Source: Tetrahymena elliotti 4EA
Taxonomy: Eukaryota; Ciliophora; Oligohymenophorea; Hymenostomatida; Tetrahymenidae
Length of the DNA stretch: 64,000 nucleotides
Direction of reading: 5' to 3'
Assembly: GCA_000231825.2 (NCBI GenBank)
Contig: JH720342.1
Span: 80,590-144,589 of the forward strand
Every line of letters begins with the position of its first letter. The stretch's first letter is position 1. The notes under the pieces were generated by a model that saw nothing but the letters and a program-made list of their open reading frames with translations, was not told the DNA's origin and did not search any database. Positions 36,768 through 50,158 of the stretch are shown piece by piece. A program made the position numbers and the translations under genes.

Positions 36768-39397
36768 TCAGACAAGATTTTCTTTGATTTCCTTTAATTC
36801 TAAGCTTTAATCTTAACCAATTCTTTCTTGAATGAATTACGCTAAACTGTGCCAGTCAGATTTATGCAATTGATAGAGTTGTAAGATATTATATGAAGAG
36901 GAACCTTATTTTTAGATTAAAATTTTAAGTAAAAAAACATAAACAATTATAAATTTACCTATGATAGCTCCAAAGAGGATACCATAAATTTCGAATTCAC
37001 ATACATAAGCTAGAATGTATGCCCAGAAAATTCCAAAGCAGACATAACATAAAATGAATGATACGCTACTGAACTATTCTTTTCCGATTGCTCTCATCAA
37101 ACCAGTCAGTATTACTTAAGATGCATCTGAAACGACAGCTATGATAAAGATATTGAAGGTTTGATTTAAGATTTCAAGAACTTCTTCGTCTACTGAAAAC
37201 ATTTAAACGATTTCATATTTTAGGTAGTAAATTGGCATTAATGTTAATGAAAAGTTTAATAGAGCTATTATTATTCCGTATTTAGCAAATCTTTTGGCTC
37301 TATTAGGTTTATTGCTACCCATTTCGTTTCCAACAAAAGTAGAAGTAGCTATTGAGAATCCTTCTGGTAATTGATAATAAATGGTGTTAAAATTAGATAG
37401 CACAATATGAGCAGAAAACTATGCTTATGGTAAATTAGATGCCAAAATTGAATAAGTTTCATAAACAAGCCATTCAAGGGTTAATAGAGAACCAATAGGA
37501 ATTACAATTTTCAAAAATGGAATGATTTCTTACATGCATCTCTTGTCAAATGGGATATAACATTTTTAATATTCCTTCTTTTACTTTACTAAGTAATACA
37601 ACAAATAAAGTGAAGTGAATTATGAGCAAGAAAATGCTAAGCCACCACCAATAACCTTTAGTTAAAAGACCGAAATAAAAAGATAAGAGATAATCCAATG
37701 AAATGGTATGCTCCAAGCAACAGCCTAATATTGCAAGTTATAAATATTTTAAGCATTCAAAGAAGCTATTTTTTAAATAAAATATTTTTAATTTAGTTTT
37801 CAACTTTTATTTTCAAATCTTCAAAAATGCAAATTAAAATAAAATAAAATTAGTTTTATCATAAATCTTAGAGAATTTACAGCTGTCAATCTAAAATTTT
37901 AGTTTGATTTCCGAAGTGATAATTTTTTAATAAAGGGTCATAAAATTTCCTTTGGAAAAGGGAGAACTGATTTTGAGTGAAATGAATGAATGAATGAATT
38001 TAGTTGTATTTTTTAAATTTACTTAGTTTGATTACTTGAAATGTAAAAGTAAGATATTTTTGTTTCAGCCTAGCTAAAATACATTATCCCTTAAGAAATT
38101 TAAAAAGATAGATTTTTGATAAAGGCTGATAGATAGACCAAATAAAATCCCCAAAGAAGATTAATCAAATTATTTTTGCTCTGCATTTGATTTAAATAAA
38201 AGGTATGTAAAATTTATTTTGATACTTTTGTTATTTGAAGTAAATTAAACATCCAAAAAATCAGGTTATTCAAATCAGTTGTTAGTTAGTTAGTTTTTTG
38301 AATTTTTTAATTAAAGATTGTAAAAGTTGCAAATCTTTTAATCCCACTTATTCATTCATCTACTTATTAATTTAGCTTCATAATTAAAGGTGATGTAATT
38401 ATATTTATATTCTTATCCTACTCATATTTAACATCTAATTAACTAGAAAGAATCTTCAATTATGAGGTATTTATTAGGAGTTTTAAAAAAATTTAATTTA
38501 AGTTTCTTTAAAACCAAGTCTTTTTTTTTAAAAAAATTCAGTTTGATTAAACAGATGAGTAAACACGCAGTTTTTGAAAGTGTGCTAATTTCGAATGAAT
38601 AAAACTTTTAAACCCTTTAAATCTCTTTTGATAGAAGATTTAGCTTTTTGAATGATCTATAAATATTATTTTGATATATGAATGGGATATGATTTGAAGC
38701 TTAAAAATAAATTTAAAAATGAGAATTAATTGAATATTTATAACTTCTATTGTTGTTATTGTAGAAAGAGATGAATTTATCTATTTTAGAAATAAGTTAA
38801 TTTAAATCTACCTTTGAATTGAAAAGCAATTGCTGCAAAGAATAAACCAGGTATGGCGCTTATGCAATATAGTCCAGCTTACTTGCAAAGCTCTGGATCT
38901 GAATTCCATAGCAATAATATGTCTTCTGCATAGAATAAAGAAAGTCCAATAGGTATGAACATTAGTAGAGTAATATAGAGTGTTCTTTAATACAAAATAC
39001 CTACTTATTCATAATTGCCTGCTCCATGGGCATGAGCAGCTAATGTTTCGAAACCACTACTAAGGCCATAATAAAGACTTTATCCAATACTATTTGCCCA
39101 TATTAATCCCAAACCAAAGCCACTGGCTTCAAGCTGAGAAGTGTTATTGTTGATGAAGTAGAGGGTTAAGATGTTTGGTATCCAATCAAACAAAAAAGCC
39201 ATAGCATTCTCAATGCATGATCTTAATAAACTCTTAAAATCGCTCAAATTAGAAATGTAAATGAGGGATTTTTCCTCAGGGATATCCTCTGAATTATCCT
39301 TGGAATGAGTTGAAATTGCGGATTTGTTGTCATTATCGTACATTTAAACATTAATAATTTCATCTTTTTTTTCTTATTTTAAATTTTCTTCACCCAT
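36768..39397 (-). CDS. MATE-family efflux transporter 2
   Basis: Exons 38812-39397 (ATG at 39395-39397), 36959-37765 and 36768-36904 join in phase to 509 residues; TGA is at 36768-36770. It is a 12-helix antiporter of the MATE family, with GLSSGFETLAAHAHG in the first bundle, ASLNAQNIYNLQYQAV after helix 6 and TFVGNEMGSNKPNRAKRFA opening the second bundle. The hydrophilic N-terminus is only about 60 residues, against about 148 in MATE 1. The introns after helix 6 and before the C-terminal tail sit at the same protein positions as in MATE 1; the third MATE 1 intron is absent. The first intron is 1046 nt and shows no obvious exon. A downstream ATG (39341-39343) in the same frame could also serve as start. 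Confidence 0.87.
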
Positions 39398-42224
39398 TTC
39401 TTATGGTTTTTTTAACTAGAATTGAGTTTGATATTGATATTGTTATTGTCTTTGGCTTATGTCTTTTCCTAGGTATTGTAGATTTACAGTGTAGACCTAA
39501 TTATCTAAAAATAACAAAGAAAATCACTTTTGATAATTTAGTTTTTTATTAACTAGCTGTTCCTTTTTTTAAATCTTTTTTTTGCTTTATTTTTTTTAAT
39601 TAAAATTTATCATCTAACATAAATCAATTCTTCCAACTCATATTTAATTGATCTCATCCCATTCATTTTTTTCAATAATTAACAAAAAAACTATATTTCA
39701 ATCTACACCCTGCCTTCTTTCCAAAAAACAAGCTAATTATCCAACTCACTAATAACCAAAAACTTTTGCATTAATATTAACTCTCTTATTTTCAAAGTAG
39801 TATTTTTAAGTTTTTCAATTAAAACTAAACCAAATTCCAACGTTTCTTATTCTATTCTATTTCTTAACACTACTTATTTTAAATTAATTCGAATTTATTA
39901 GCAAACATAATATTAATTCTTCCAACTCATATTTAATTTATTTATTCATTTTTATCAAATACTAACAAAAAAACTATGTTTCAATCTACCATCTACATCT
40001 CCAAAAAGCTATAAAGCTAATTAATTAGCCAATTAGTTACAAACTAATCTACTCTCCAAAAAACAAGCTAATTAATTAGCGAACTAGCTTATAAACTAAT
40101 AACCAAAAACTTCTTGCATTAATATAAGAATAATTACTTTCATTCTTTCAAATTCGTATTTTTAGTATTTGTATTATTTTGAAAATAAATTCTAATTTTT
40201 CTTATTTTATTCTATACTAGACTCTATTAATATTAAATTAATTGTAATTTATCAGAGAATTTAAACTAATTCTTCCAACTCATATTTACTTTATTCATTT
40301 GTATAAATCACTAACAAAAAAACCATGTTTCAATCTGCCTACCTGCCTAATCTCCAAAAAACAAACTAATTACTTAGCCAATTCGCTTATTAACTTATAA
40401 CCATTAACTTCTGCATTATACAAAAATATTAGCTCTCTTACTTTCAAATTAGTCTTTTTAAGTTTTTCAATTATTTCAAAACAAATCCCAATGTTTTTCT
40501 TAAAATTCTCTTGTTCTTTCTTAAATTTTAGAAATTTCTACATAAATTCATTTAAAAACAAATGAAAAATTAAGTTTAATATTCAAAGAATACTTCTTAA
40601 TCAAAACTTGTAGATCTATTTATTGATATGTAGCAGTTTTATATATTTATTATGGATTTACCTTATCTCATGGTTGCTCTAGGATTGTTATTTGCATTCA
40701 TTTAAAATAATTTTAAATTTCAAAACTTCACCATTTTTTCTTTAATAATTTGTAAAATAGTGGATTTATATTCGCATTTCTAAAAGAATTTAGAATATGG
40801 AGTTAATTATTTCATTATTTTTTCTAGTTGAAAGAATATAATCCTATTGCAGTTTGCTTTTAGGTAATAATTAAAACATAGTTGGGTATAAAAAAAAATA
40901 GACAAAAAATCAAAGTTTAACATAATACAAATAAAAATTGAATACTTGTTTATATATTAAAAGCGTTTAAGTTTATGTTTAATTATAGTAGAAATACTTT
41001 TGAAAAGGTAAACAAAATCGTCTTGATTTAAAATTAGTTGATTTTTTTAATGCATAAAGAATTTAAAATTGATGTCTTACAGATTACAGATTTTTAATTA
41101 ATTAACAAATTTACTTTTGATTTTCTTTAACTGTAAGAAAATAAATCCAAATGATAACTAAATTTCATCTTCATGAATAGGTTATTTTATATAATTTCTT
41201 ATCCTTTACAACACAATAATAAGCAATTCACGGCTTTAATGAGGAAATATTTTTCATTTTGTCAATAATTTACAATAGACTTAAAAAATAAGCTAAAAAA
41301 TATCATTTTTATCTTCAACCCTTATTTAATTTGGCGTAGTATATTTCATATTAATTTCTAAGTAAGCAATTAGCAAGAAAGTCACTTTAAATTAATAATT
41401 CATTTTGACTGTAAACAAATTTCATCAAAAAAATGTAAATTTACTAATAACTATTATATTTTCTTTAAATTTAATATTGATAAAACTACAAAGCTAACTA
41501 CTAACTGATATACCATATTTAATCATTAATTTCTACAAAAAAAATTCAACCATAAAAATTGCTTGCATATTCAGCCATACTATTTAATTTTATTTGCATG
41601 AACTTATAATAATAATATTCCATCTCGAAGATATTTCTTTTATACTGTTTCTTTCTGTCTGAATTATAAATTAATCTTCCACCTAAATCAATTTTACCTC
41701 TTTAGGTCTTTCTTTATTAAACACAAAGAAAGGCTTAATCTAACAAAATACTAACTAACATTCATTATTTCTCATATTAATAATTAATTCAGTCATAATT
41801 ATCAATATCAATCAAATCACCAATAAATATTATAACTCCTTTTATTTCAAAAATATAGTGACTATTGAGTCTCATGATATCAAAAGCAATTCAATACAAT
41901 AATATTTTACAATTTAATATAATTTTATTTCAATCAACATTACATAAAAAAGTTAAACAATAATTTTATTTTGAAGATTTTTTTTTCTTATTTAAATTTT
42001 TTAATTGCTTTTATTGTTGAATAGGTATATTTACATACTGTCCTTACTGAAATTTAAGGTGTGGAATTTTAGTAATAACTATTTTAGTTTTTTATTGTTT
42101 CATTTAAATGAATAAATAAATAAAAAGAAACACATAAAGACCATCTCTTATGTTTATAATTATTTTCATACAAAATAAAAACCAAAAATTTAATAATTTT
42201 GTTTAAACTTTTTATTTTTTATTA
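39398..42224. other. Long intergenic region with a tandem repeat
   Basis: The left part carries a three-copy tandem repeat (separate entry). From 40510 to 42224 the sequence is extremely AT-rich, with no exon-like segment or RNA gene that I can recognise. Confidence 0.5.
39628..40500. repeat. Tandem repeat, three diverged copies of about 290-350 nt
   Basis: Copies begin at about 39628, 39917 and 40270 with ttcttccaactcatattta. Each then contains actaacaaaaaaac.atgttt, a caaaaaac.agctaatta block and, except for small changes, the ctcttatttcaaa-like end. The second copy has an extra ~60 nt from an internal duplication. None has an open frame of note. Confidence 0.75.
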
Positions 42225-43769
42225 TCATTCATTTTTTGGGAATTCATCTAATTCTTAATAATCCATAATTTCTATTCTATCTCCTAAGTAATCTGATAAA
42301 AACTAAAAAGCAAAATAATAACTATTATTATTTTAAAAAGAACTTTTATTAACAAATTTTCCAATTCCAGAATTTTTAGGATACTATTGATATTAAAAGA
42401 GTTAATCTTAAATACAAATTCTAAACTCTAAAGTATATGCTATTTCTTTTGGATTAATTTATTTATTCTGTAAATTATTATTATTATTATCATTAATGTC
42501 GCAAATTTAAAATCCAATGCCTAAGCTATATAAATCTTAACTATTTTTCCAAGCATCATTAATTAATCCTACATAAAATGTTGAGTTTTGACAACTCTTA
42601 TAAAAATTTATTTTAAATAAATATTTCTTTTCTGGGCTCAGTATGTAATTAATATAGCAATGCACTTAATAATACCCAGATTTAATTATTTAAATTTAAT
42701 ACTAAGCACATTCATCTTAGCTTATTTTTATATAATTTTTTGAATTTATCATTTCAGAAGAAATAATTTGGTTTGACTAAAATCTTAAAAAGTTTTTAAA
42801 TTTATTGTTTTAATTTTTAGATAAATAACCTAAAATATTTTATTTAATCAAATATTATTATTTATAAATACTTAAGGATTAGTCTTTAAATTATTCTGAT
42901 TTTTTATCTAAATTTTTTATAATTATCTTTTACAAACTTAAAAGCTGATCATCTATTGAAAAACCTGCCTCATTCATATTTTTTGTAAATTATTCATTAA
43001 TTATTTAAAGCTGATCAATAATATGATTTAATTTCAAATTATCTGATTTGTTAATTTAATATTCTTTATTTAATTTTTATTGATATATTTTATTGTTCTC
43101 AAAATTAAAAATATCAATTTCTTCTCCGAAATTAAAGTTGTTTCGAGGAAGTAGATCCACTATTTACAAAATTTCAATTATATTCTTTTAGATCTAAGTT
43201 GATTTTTCTGTATTTAATTCACTGATTAATTCATATTATCTCACCATACAATCAAGGATAGAAGTATATTCTTCTTTTTTACTAAATTAAGAATCTATTT
43301 ATACTTTTAGGTCATTCTCAATTTTTTCAATTTGTTAATCTTCTTGAACCAAGCATTTCTTTATCTCATGAAAAGAGGCCATTTTGCAATACTAGTCTAT
43401 GATTTTGTCTTTTAATTCATAAACTTTTTGAGCTAAAATGATTTATTCTTTCTTTTTTTCAGATAAAATCTTATTGACTTGTTACTCAAATTCCTCATAA
43501 AAGTCTTAAATTGGCTTAACGATGTCAATATCTTCATTTTTTAACTAGATGATTTTTTATCTTAGCTATTCGTCAGAAAGTGGTGGCCAATTATTAGTAA
43601 ATAAATTTTCTTCTAAATTAATGAGTTATGGGATAAACAAATAGCTCATTTTTTATATTTTATTAGATATACACTCTACACACTATAATTTATCTTTTTA
43701 ATTTTCTATTACATCAATATGGTAAATTGGACAATTATTGTGAATATTGCAACAAAGACCTTTATCCAT
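42225..43769 (-). CDS. B-box-like zinc-binding coiled-coil protein
   Basis: A single exon of 514 residues, ATG at 43767-43769 and TGA at 42225-42227. The first 35 residues hold a compact Cys/His cluster (CCNIHNNCPIYH, then CVEC) spaced like the start of a B-box zinc finger. Long helices with heptad character follow (about 80-350, for example EEFEQQVNKILSEKKKEQ). The last third is beta-rich, with NYILSPEKKYLFKINFYKS, YVGLINDAWKNSQ and FQFLSDYLGDR. It may be a domain for protein or ligand binding. The order B-box, coiled coil, C-terminal beta domain recalls TRIM-like proteins without the RING. This is a common protein type in Tetrahymena, with no assigned role. Confidence 0.8.
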
Positions 43770-44471
43770 TATCTCTATCCTCTTTTTTATTTTTGTTGAT
43801 ATAATTTATTTATTATTATTTAATTAATTATATTACTTAAATCTGCTTTTTATATATCTTTTCAAAGAGTAATAAAATGAGATAAAACCCTTTTATCTCA
43901 TAAATTAAAGTTCTAGAACATAATAAATTTCTTTTTTGAAAATATTACATATTTATCAAATAAAACATCATACTTTTGCCTTGTCTCATTTTTGTGATTT
44001 TTGAAGAAATCAAAGGAAAAACATTCAAAAAGTAGAAAAATTTAGTTTGCCAAAATAAAAAGAGAGGAATAGAATTTTAGGTATAAAAAAATATATTCCT
44101 TAATCTAAAAGTTCATTTTAAATCATATTAAAAATATTTTTTCTTATTTTTTAAAAACATTACAAATTAAAAAAAATTATTTTAGTTTAAACATTAAAAA
44201 ATTTTAATTTAGGAAATAAAAAGATATCTTTTTTACAAAAATTAATAAATAAACATATTTAAAATTTAATAAAAATTTAATCTATTGGTTAAAAAACATC
44301 AGTGAAAAAAGCATAGAAATGTGAATAAAATCTGAAAATAACAAATAAAAATAAATAAATAAAATGAATATCATTTATATCAACATAAATTTCTCAGTTA
44401 GCTCCTTAAAATTAAGCATTATTACTCCTTCATTCAAAAATGCATAATTAATATTCAAACATAATTTTTAC
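43770..44471. other. Intergenic; duplicated 5' flank of LRR units
   Basis: The segment ggaaataaaaagatatcttt near 44212 recurs near 45544, upstream of the broken LRR copy. So the LRR array here seems to be built from a unit of about 1.33 kb. No terminal LRR exon was found. Confidence 0.5.
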
Positions 44472-45497
44472 CAGAGGTTAAGGTCCAAAGTTTAGAGACT
44501 AGAGCATTTAGCTAATCCAGATCCTAATCCTTATGCACCTGTTTCACCGATATTACTTCCACTTTTAAAAAATAATACTGAATTAAACTGAGTGAGAAAA
44601 GCATAAAAATGTGGAGAATATCTGAAAAGAATAAATAAAAATAAGTAAATATATCTCTTTCAGATCACCAACCTAAATTAGTTCGTTAGTGTCTTAAAAT
44701 TAAACATTTTATTATTCTTTCATTCAAAATTATTCAAAAATTCATAATTAATATCCAAACATAATTTTTACCATAGGTTAAGGTACAAAGCTTAGAGATT
44801 AGGGCATTTTACTAACCCAAATTCTAATCCTTATATACCTGTTTCACTGAAATTATCTCCTCTATTAAAAAATGATAAAAATAATATTGAATAAAGAAAT
44901 ATTAAAATAAGTGACAAAAGTATCAAAATGTGAATGAATAAAATCTGAAAATAACAAAAAAAAATAAGGAAATAAATCTATATTTTATCATTTATATCAC
45001 CAACCTAAATTTGTCAGTTAGTTTCTTAAAATAAAGTTTTTCATTATTCATTCAAAAAAAATGTTTTATTAATCTTCAAATGCAATTTTTACTATATAAA
45101 GAGTCAAAGTTTAGAGATTAGAGCATTCAGCTAACTTAAATCCTAATTCTTATACATTTGAATTACCAATATAACCTTACCTTTTTTGTTGTTGATTAAA
45201 AATGAGTAATTAAAATTGAAGCGCTATTTTTACCTATGGGAAAAAAGTAAAATTTAAAGATTGGATTATTTTAAACAAAAATTAATAATATTATCAGAAA
45301 ACAATATTAAGATTTTAATAAGAAGTTAAATTAGAGCTTAATAGTTTTTAAATTTTAAAATTTTTAAATATTTTAGCTACTCTAAAAAAATTAAGGTACT
45401 TCACTGAGATCTGAAAAATATTTTATATTTTATTCCATTATTGATTTTTAAAATTAATAGGAATTAATTTATTAAGAATTAATAAGAAAAATTACAT
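44472..45497 (-). pseudogene. Broken LRR gene copy
   Basis: A first exon like that of the intact gene at 47602-47831 starts at ATG 45495-45497 but runs into TGA at 45294-45296, where the paralogue has a GT donor. The next repeat unit, 45093-45180, is 88 nt and breaks phase. Two normal 90-nt repeat exons follow at 44772-44861 and 44472-44561, encoding NIGETGAQGLGSGLAKC-type units. There is no terminal exon. It is probably a non-functional tandem duplicate of the neighbouring gene; a short 67-residue product from the first exon alone is possible. Confidence 0.6.
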
Positions 45498-45804
45498 TTA
45501 TTTTTTCAAACAAAATTTCACAAAATATCAAATTTTAATTTAGGAAATAAAAAGATATCTTTTTTTACAAAAATTAAGAAATCAAATAAAAGATTAATCT
45601 CACAGTTAAAAAAAATTGGATTCAGATAGATAAATAAGTTTTAATATCCATACAATATTTGTTTATTATTTTTAGACTCGAATTAGATTAATTATTATTT
45701 TATTTAAAAGTTAGTGATGTCAGCTATTTCATTAAAAGTAATCGATTGAGTTTTAAATGAGAAAAGTATCGTATCAATTTGTTAGCTTGAAGTTAATATT
45801 CATC

Positions 45805-47831
45805 TCATTATTTTACATTATTTAAATAATATAATTAAACTAATCTTCTTCCTTTGATTAATTTTGATCTTAATCTTTAAGTACATGTTATATCAATTTT
45901 ATTCCACCTTTTAAATATGATAAAAATAAATATTGAATAGTATGAAAATGTAAATAGAATCTGAAAAAAACAAATAAAAATAAGGAAATAAGTCAAATAA
46001 ATATAAATATCATCCATACAACCAACCTAAACTAATCAGTCAGTCAGTCACTTAAACATTAAGTAACACATAATTTATAAAAATGCAAAATAAATATTCA
46101 AATATAATTTTTACCCGAGAAAAAGAGTCAAAATTTAGAGATTAGAGCATTTTGCTAACTCAGAAGCTAACCATTAAGCACCTGCTTCGCCTATAATATT
46201 GTACCTTTTAAAAAATGATAAAAATAATATTGAATAAAGAAACACTAATAAGAGTGAAAATCTTAAATATGTGAATAAATCTGAAAGTAACAAATAAAAA
46301 TGAATAAATGAATCAAATAAATCTCATCCATACAACTAACCTAAATTAAGTAAATCAGTCACATAAAAATTAACTATTTCATATTCTATTCATTTGTTCA
46401 AAAAATGCATAATTAATATTCAAACATAATTTTTACATGAGGTCTAGTTCCAAAATTTAGAGATTAGAGCATTTTGCTAACTCAGATCCTAAACATTATG
46501 CACCCAAATCACCAATATTATTGTTCCTTTTAAAATGATAAAAATAATATTGAATAAAGAAATATCAATAAGAGTGAGAAAATCATAAATATGAATAAAA
46601 TCTAAAAAGAACAAATAAAAACAAGTGAATAAGTCAAATAAATATCATTTATATCACCAACCTAAATTAGTCAGTAAATTATTTTCTTAAAATTAAGCAT
46701 TTCATTATTCATTTATTCCAAAATGTATAATTAATATCGAAACACACTTTTTACTCAAGTTAAAGATTCAAAGTTTAGAGATTAGAGCATTTTGCTAGCT
46801 CAGATCCTAGTTCTTAAGCACCTGTTTCACCAATATTATTATACCTTTTAAAAAATGATAAAAATAATATTGAATAAATAAATATTATAGAGTGCAAAAT
46901 GTGAATAAAACCTAAAAAGAAAAATGAAAAATGAGTAAATGAATCAAATAAATCTCATTCATACACCCAACTTAAATTAGTCAATCAATCTCATAAAAAT
47001 AAAGATTATCATTATTTATTCATTCTAAAATGTTATTTAAACACAATTTTTACATGAGCGAAAGAGCCAAAGTTTAGAGATTAGAGCATTTAGCTATCTC
47101 AAATCCTAATCCTTATGCACCTGTTTCACCAATATTAAGGTCCAAAGTTTAGAGATTAGAACATTTTTCTAACCCAGATCCTAAACCTTAAACACCTGTT
47201 TCGCTGATATCATTGCAACTTTTAACAATCATAAAAATAATATTGGATAAATAAATATTAAAAACAGTGAGAAAAGCATAGAAATGTGAATAGAATCTGA
47301 AAAGAAAAAATAAAATTAAATAAATAAGTCAAATAAATATCAAGTAAACCACCAACCTAAATTTGTAATTTAGTTACTTAAAATTAAGCATTTCATTATT
47401 TATTCATTCAAAAATATATTCAAACACAATTTTTACTAGAGGGTAAGAGTCAAAGTTTAGAGATTAGGGCATTCCGCTAACTTAGATCCTAATTCTTATG
47501 CATCTGTATCACCAATATTATTGTACCTTTTTTGTTATTGATTAAAAATGAGTTATTAACATTGAAGCACTGTTATTTTAAACAAAAATTAATAATTTTA
47601 CTCTAAATCAATATGAAGATTTAAGTCAGAAATTAAATTAGAGCTTAATAGCTTTTAATATATAAATGTTAAAATATATTAGCATTTCTAAAGAAATTAA
47701 GGTACATCACTAAGGTCTGAATAATATTTTATATTTTACTACATTATTAATTTTTTTTCAATTAATATTAATTCATTCATTTATTAAAAATTTAATATGA
47801 AAAATTAGATTAACATTTTCAAACAAAACAT
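45805..47831 (-). CDS. Complete LRR repeat protein, 285 residues
   Basis: Exons are 47602-47831 (ATG at 47829-47831), 47437-47526, 47054-47218, 46755-46844, 46437-46526, 46115-46204 and 45805-45907, ending at TGA 45805-45807. All junctions are GT..AG with the same phase. The 76-residue N-terminal exon is unusual and Ile/Leu/Gln-rich, ending SSNLISDLNLHIDLE. Six LRR units follow (typical: NNIGETGAQELGSELAKC, SNLQTLNLQL). Exon 47054-47218 carries two units with no intron between them. The last exon ends GRRLVQLYYLNNVKQ, the same type of end as in the gene at 5643-5733. The product should be a small curved LRR solenoid for protein binding. No signal peptide or membrane segment is clear. This is the best reference model for the family in the window. 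Confidence 0.82.
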
Positions 47832-49075
47832 TACAGAAATAATAAATAAAATTTTTTAAGTTAAATTAAAATAACTGACATATTTCTAAGATTACCTATA
47901 ATATATGAAATTACTTGATGAGGTTTAATTAAAGAACTTTCATAACAAGAAAAATAAAAATTAAGAAATTGTTTAAATCAAACAATAAAATGAATTAAAA
48001 ATAAAAATTAAATTTTATTTACTAAATACTCCTACTTAATATAAAAAAAAATAGAAAGAAAAAAAAAATTTTTCCTCAGCCAAATGAGAGTAAATCTTAT
48101 AAAAATTTGTTTTTTCCCTACTCATAAATTTGAATGTTTATGGTAATTATTTTAGCGTTAAAAGTAAAAAAGAGTTTTTTTTATGTCAATTTTTAATTAG
48201 TGACCAAAATATCACAAAATATAAATAAATGAATGAAATCTGTGTTTTTTCAAAAAAAACTTGAAATTTGTTTTGTTTTCTCATTTCTTTTATCTCTTTA
48301 AAATAAAAAAACTTTTTTACCATTTATTAAAATTACAATCTTTATGCACATATTTGTAATTTAAAAGTTTATTAAAATATTTTTAAATTATTTTTGTTAA
48401 AAGAAATTACTATTATTAAGTATTTGAAATAAAAATTATTTTTAAAATGAGCAAAAAAAATTATTTCTAATAGCTTTTTATTCAGTAGTTCAATAAGTAA
48501 TTTTTGTAAATTTAGAAGCTTTTAAGAGATTTAAAAATTATTTTTGTAAACAGAATTGTATTTATTTTTTAAAGAAGTAAAAATAAAAATAAAATATTTT
48601 TTTGCTTGCTTTTTATGAAGCTAAATAAGCAAATTTTTCTAAAATTAGAGTCTATTACAAATAAATGCAAATATATTTAATAATTACACAGATAAATGAT
48701 CTTTAAAACAGCAAAAATAAATATTATTTTAATAAATTACTTTTTCACTATTTTTAATGATTGTAAAAATGTAAAGCAAGTTCTTTCTGATATTGTTTGT
48801 TGAATGGAAATATTTAGAAATTTACTTAAGTATAGACAAATTAGATAATTAAGAGTCTATTTGTATAATAAGAAAAGACTTGAATGATATTAAACTTTGA
48901 AATAGAAGAAATAAATAGAAAATTCATGAAATTTTTTGGTAGTTATCTAAGATAAATGAAAAGGATTTGTTGATTAACAAATTATGAATAAATTAATTAA
49001 ATAAACACCTAATAGTAAAATAATCTTGATTACAAAATTAAAGAGTGCTATCAATATTAATTAATCGTATTAATA
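47832..49075. other. Intergenic, no gene seen
   Basis: Very AT-rich and without coding frames. It lies between the divergent starts of the LRR gene (47831) and a membrane-protein gene (49076). Confidence 0.55.
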
Positions 49076-50158
49076 ATGTCTTCTTAAGATAAAGTAAAAA
49101 GTGACTATAAAAACTTAAAATAAGAGGATGACTAAGAATATACATTTGTAAGTCATGCTGATGAAGAGAGAGGTCTTTTGAATTCAGTGAATGAATTAAA
49201 TATAATTTAAGCCAATGATATATCAAACTAATCTTCAGTTTGTGATCAATCAATCTAATTAAGTTAATCTAATTTAGATGATGTAGTCTCTTTAAAAGAA
49301 GGCATAATAAAGCCATAAAATGTAGAAAGAAATTAAATTGAAGAGAGTGGGAAATTAGAGCAAAGTAATACTGAATATTTAGAGTAAGTCCTCTACAAAT
49401 ACACTTAAAAGGTTCTTAATTTATTTAAATGGAATAGAGAGTATTCTAGTATTGGATAGTTTTACTTTTAGATTACTTTTGATGGATTGGCCTTGTATTA
49501 TTTGAATAAGTAAATTAAAGAATATAGACAGTAATACAAGCTATCTTTTGTCAGTGAATCTAGTATTAGAGAATGTATAAATAATCTCTCTAAATATCCA
49601 GATTCATATTTCAATAAAACAAAATAGGATAGTAAAGTAGTTATCAGAGGATAAATAAATGATCCTTTAGCTATAAATCACATAAACAATAAAATACTTG
49701 ATAATAAATACACTGGAGAATTAACCTAATAGTCTAAGATATTAAACACAAAATTTTAGGTCAATAAAGAAATTAAATGTGTATTTGATAAGAACTTGTA
49801 ATACTAAAATTCATCTAGATTGTCTCATACAGCTAGTAAAATGAACTTGTTGACAAAGATAAATGCTGGTATAGTTTCTTTGTTTACAGGATATGCATTT
49901 AAATCTGAATTTAAATTTGAATAATTCTAACCCCAATAAGACTTCTACTTCTTTGGCTTTAAATAACTTATGCCTAACAATGTACCTATCTTCAAAATTA
50001 CTAACATTTTCAAAGAATTCGATTTATAAAAATTCAGAGTTGAATAAGCAGCTTATGTTTTTTCCATTCTTATTAGCTATGGCCTTGGCATTTTCTTGGC
50101 TGCTAAAATTGTTAAAAATTTGATCAGCTGGGCAAAAAACAAAAATAACAAGAAGTGA
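49076..50158 (+). CDS. Two-TM membrane protein, paralogue A
   Basis: A single exon of 360 residues, ATG at 49076 and TGA at 50156-50158. The N-terminal 115 residues are acidic and Ser/Gln-rich. LFKWNREYSSIGQFYFQ and FDGLALYYLN follow, with a membrane segment near residues 140-155. A beta-rich middle includes VVIRGQINDPLA, then MNLLTKINAGIVSLFTGY, and a hydrophobic helix (AAYVFSILISYGLGIFLAA) comes just before a basic tail (KNKNNKK). The gene at 51491-52543 has the same blocks in the same order. The layout (outer hydrophobic segment, soluble beta-rich middle with an RG-containing strand, C-terminal membrane helix) faintly recalls the GIDE/MUL1 domain of a mitochondrial ubiquitin ligase, but no RING is present. 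That is only a hint. Confidence 0.8.
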
